NCBI GenBank assembly: GCA_012520655.1
Contig: JAAYNW010000096.1
Location: forward strand, 1-34,219
Reading direction: 5' to 3'
From: Clostridiales bacterium
Lineage (GTDB): Bacteria > Bacillota > Clostridia > Lachnospirales > Lachnospiraceae
DNA length: 34,219 nucleotides
Positions 32,377 through 34,219 of this stretch are shown here, in pieces. The notes below the pieces were generated by a model, which worked only from the letters and a program-made list of their open reading frames with translations, had not been told where the DNA came from and did not search any database. The position numbers and the translations under genes are program-made. Positions within the stretch are counted from its first letter, which is position 1. Each line of letters begins with the position of its first letter.

Positions 32377-33918
32377 ATGGAAAGAGAAATGATTATCGTA
32401 CTGGATTTCGGCGGACAGTATAATCAATTGATTGCCAGAAGAGTGAGAGAATGCAACGTTTATTGCGAAGTGCATCCTTATAATATGAGTCTGGATAAGA
32501 TTAAAGAAATGAATCCGAAAGGAATCATATTTACCGGAGGTCCCAATAGTGTATACGCATCGGATTCGCCGGTCTGCGATAAAGCGGTGTTTGAATTAGG
32601 AATTCCGGTGTTGGGAATCTGCTATGGTTCCCAGTTGATGGCACACTTGCTCGGCGGCAAGGTAACCACCGCACCGATCAGCGAATACGGCAAAACAGTA
32701 GTGGATGTGGACAGCAGCAGGACGATTTTCAAAGGAGTATCCCCTAAGACAATCTGCTGGATGAGTCATACGGACTATATCGAAAAAGCGCCTGCGGACT
32801 TCACGGTAACAGCTCATTCTTCGGTATGTCCCGTAGCAGGTATGGAAAATACAAATAAAAATCTGTATGCAGTACAATTTCATCCTGAAGTAATGCATAC
32901 TCAGGAAGGCATGAAAATGCTGCAAAATTTTGTGACGGATATCTGTGGATGCAAGGGTGACTGGCAAATGGGATCCTTCGTGGAAGAGAGTATCGAATCG
33001 CTTCGGAAAAAGGTAGGAAACGGCAAAGTGCTGTGCGCCTTATCCGGTGGTGTAGATTCTTCCGTAGCGGCAGTTCTGCTATCAAAAGCAATCGGTAAGC
33101 AGCTTACCTGTGTATTTGTCGATCATGGTTTGTTGCGTAAAAATGAAGGCGACGAGGTAGAGGAAGTATTCGGACCTAATGGGCATTACGACATGAACTT
33201 CATTCGTGTCAATGCACAGGAACGGTTTTACAGCAAGCTGGCGGGTGTAACGGAACCGGAACAGAAGCGGAAGATTATCGGTGAGGAGTTCATCCGCGTG
33301 TTTGAAGAAGAAGCGAAGAAAATCGGAGCGGTAGATTACCTCGTGCAAGGAACGATTTACCCCGACGTCATAGAAAGCGGGCTCGGCAAAAGCGCTGTTA
33401 TCAAGTCCCATCATAACGTGGGCGGACTTCCGGACTGCGTGGATTTCAAGGAGATTATAGAACCTCTCCGCCTTCTTTTTAAAGATGAAGTGAGAAAAGC
33501 CGGTCTTGAACTCGGTATTCCGGATCACCTTGTATACAGACAACCCTTCCCCGGTCCCGGCCTCGGCATCCGAATCATCGGAGAGGTTACGGCAGAAAAA
33601 GTAGCCATCGTGCAAGAAGCAGATGCAATCTACAGGGAAGAAATCGCAAAAGCCGGCGTGGACAAGAACCTGGGGCAATACTTCGCAGCGCTTACCAACA
33701 TGCGCTCCGTAGGCGTTATGGGTGACGAACGAACCTACGACTACGCCATCGCGCTCAGAGCAGTAAATACCTCCGATTTCATGACCGCAGAAGCGGCCCA
33801 GATTCCCTGGGAAGTGCTGGGAACCATTACCAGCAGAATTGTCAACGAAGTCAAAGGCGTCAATAGAGTAATGTACGATTGTACCGGAAAACCACCGGCT
33901 ACGATTGAGTTTGAATGA
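32377..33918 (+). CDS. guaA: GMP synthase (glutamine-hydrolysing)
   Basis: A 513-residue enzyme that aminates XMP to GMP. The N-terminal class I glutamine amidotransferase has Cys82 (GICYGSQ), His169 and Glu171 (QFHPEV). The ATP-pyrophosphatase domain has the P-loop LSGGVDSS (222-229). The C-terminal dimerisation domain has [13 protein letters not shown] and ends with [13 protein letters not shown], the standard terminus. The ATG at 32377 is chosen because the frame upstream of it lies in the leader; an ATG at 32389 is also possible. AAAGGA lies about 12 bases before 32377. It is a single-gene unit with a strong promoter. Its stop is 6 bp from an inserted element that holds its terminator. 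Confidence 0.97.
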   Translation: MEREMIIVLDFGGQYNQLIARRVRECNVYCEVHPYNMSLDKIKEMNPKGIIFTGGPNSVYASDSPVCDKAVFELGIPVLGICYGSQLMAHLLGGKVTTAPISEYGKTVVDVDSSRTIFKGVSPKTICWMSHTDYIEKAPADFTVTAHSSVCPVAGMENTNKNLYAVQFHPEVMHTQEGMKMLQNFVTDICGCKGDWQMGSFVEESIESLRKKVGNGKVLCALSGGVDSSVAAVLLSKAIGKQLTCVFVDHGLLRKNEGDEVEEVFGPNGHYDMNFIRVNAQERFYSKLAGVTEPEQKRKIIGEEFIRVFEEEAKKIGAVDYLVQGTIYPDVIESGLGKSAVIKSHHNVGGLPDCVDFKEIIEPLRLLFKDEVRKAGLELGIPDHLVYRQPFPGPGLGIRIIGEVTAEKVAIVQEADAIYREEIAKAGVDKNLGQYFAALTNMRSVGVMGDERTYDYAIALRAVNTSDFMTAEAAQIPWEVLGTITSRIVNEVKGVNRVMYDCTGKPPATIEFE

Positions 33919-33924
33919 CCTAAA

Positions 33925-33977
33925 TGTTAAAAGGCAAAGCAGATTAGCCTATAGGGGCAAAATTGTTTAGCCTCAAC
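33925..33977 (+). repeat. Left terminal inverted repeat
   Basis: This is the 53-bp left arm, 79 percent identical by position to the reverse complement of 34167-34219. The best-conserved part is 33955-33977, containing GGGCAAAATTGTTTA. Confidence 0.7.
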
Positions 33978-33997
33978 AACCGAATAAAAGAATAATA

Positions 33998-34046
33998 AAT
34001 GACCTTGATTCCAACCCTCAAAAGGGTTTCGTCAAGGTCATTTTTT
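33998..34046. terminator. Strong terminator serving guaA
   Basis: AATGACCTTGA (33998-34008) pairs perfectly with TCAAGGTCATT (34032-34042), with an inner AACCC/GGGTT stem (34013-34017 with 34024-34028) and a T-run (34041-34046). It lies inside the inverted-repeat element, and no other terminator separates it from guaA. Confidence 0.88.
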
Positions 34047-34148
34047 AATCTTCAATTCAGGTGTTTCGCCTTGTAAATACAGCGTTTCAGAGGTTATCGC
34101 TAATAGTGGTATCTCTTTAAACAACAGGAATATATTACTCTTAATCAT
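34038..34148 (-). other. Short minus-strand open frame inside the element (36 codons)
   Basis: An ATG at 34148-34146 opens a 36-residue frame that ends in the terminator at 34038, with an amphipathic, helical-looking sequence (KSNIFLLFKEIPLLAITSET). There is no clear ribosome site. It could be the tail of a gene carried by the parent element, or chance. I do not recognise it. Confidence 0.25.
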
Positions 34149-34166
34149 TCATTATATGGTTAGGTG

Positions 34167-34219
34167 GTTGAGGATAAACAATTTTGCCCTTTGAGGATAA
34201 ATGTGTTTGCCCTTTAACA
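34167..34219 (-). repeat. Right terminal inverted repeat
   Basis: This is the 53-bp right arm, ending TTTAACA at the last base of the window. It has two tandem sub-repeats of the GAGGATAAA...TTTGCCC type. Confidence 0.7.

Larger units (their letters stand above)
33925..34219. mobile_element. 295-bp element with 53-bp imperfect terminal inverted repeats (IS21-like ends, MITE-like)
   Basis: The left end (33925-33977, starting TGTTAAAAGGCAAA) and the reverse complement of the right end (34167-34219, starting TGTTAAAGGGCAAA) agree at 42 of 53 positions. The right end also holds two tandem copies of a roughly 22-bp unit with GAGGATAAA and TTTGCCC; the left end has matching partial copies. Multiple short repeats at both ends and a 5'-TGT terminus are typical of IS21-family ends. 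No transposase fits in 295 bp, so this is probably a non-autonomous relic. The right end coincides with the window edge, so the target duplication cannot be tested. Confidence 0.6.

Overview
The window looks like chromosome from a spore-forming anaerobic Firmicute of the Lachnospiraceae type. The evidence is the moderate-to-low GC, strong AGGAGG-type ribosome sites, short T-tailed terminators, the endospore genes spoIID, spoIIQ, sipL and spoIIID, a type 1B PyrD/PyrK pair, and several lipoprotein and hypothetical families typical of that group. The organism assignment is inference from gene content; no rRNA gene is present.

Layout. 1-1061: 3' end of an aconitase-family hydratase. 1062-1809: terminator plus the wreck of a calcium-binding-type protein gene. 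1810-5009: engulfment genes spoIID and spoIIQ, then an amidohydrolase. 5115-6713: a lipoprotein with a glycoside hydrolase family 9 fold but without the usual catalytic aspartates. 6817-9251: ddl-murF (D-Ala-D-Ala synthesis and its addition to the peptidoglycan precursor). 9308-10042: plsC on the minus strand. 10241-10675: PrcB-like lipoprotein. 10878-13961: pyrC-pyrK-pyrD with a structured leader. 13962-14330: remnant of a chemotaxis receptor gene, then a probable sigma-E promoter. 14331-15893: sipL (spore coat). 15962-16546: minus-strand hypothetical gene. 16734-20125: ispE, a GntR regulator, a membrane-anchored unknown, murI and a DUF1934 gene. 20221-20697: minus-strand membrane protein. 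20868-22334: cardiolipin synthase. 22467-26263: FKBP/trigger-factor-like lipoprotein, asnS and a CwlO/PcsB-like NlpC/P60 hydrolase. 26382-27224: minus-strand lipoprotein. 27457-30384: dgt, an HD hydrolase and an epsilon-like exonuclease with a topoisomerase-type zinc finger. 30520-30786: spoIIID. 30840-32186: MATE transporter. 32377-33918: guaA. 33925-34219: a 295-bp element with 53-bp inverted ends, probably a non-autonomous IS21-like relic.

The genes are mostly housekeeping (cell wall, pyrimidine and guanine nucleotides, lipids, isoprenoids, translation) with sporulation genes scattered between them. The most interesting signals are regulatory. At spoIIID and sipL the best sigma-E promoter match carries, between its -35 and -10 boxes, a segment complementary to the gene's own Shine-Dalgarno sequence. 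An mRNA started at that promoter would lack the complementary arm, whereas read-through RNA from upstream would contain it and could have its ribosome site masked. This would keep the sporulation gene silent in vegetative cells. A similar start-occluding hairpin, without a visible promoter inside, precedes the unknown gene at 18440. Other points are a structured leader before pyrC, two gene relics that each kept pieces from far apart in the parent gene, probable loss of catalytic residues in SpoIIQ, SpoIID and the GH9 protein, and a mobile-element relic that now supplies the terminator of guaA.
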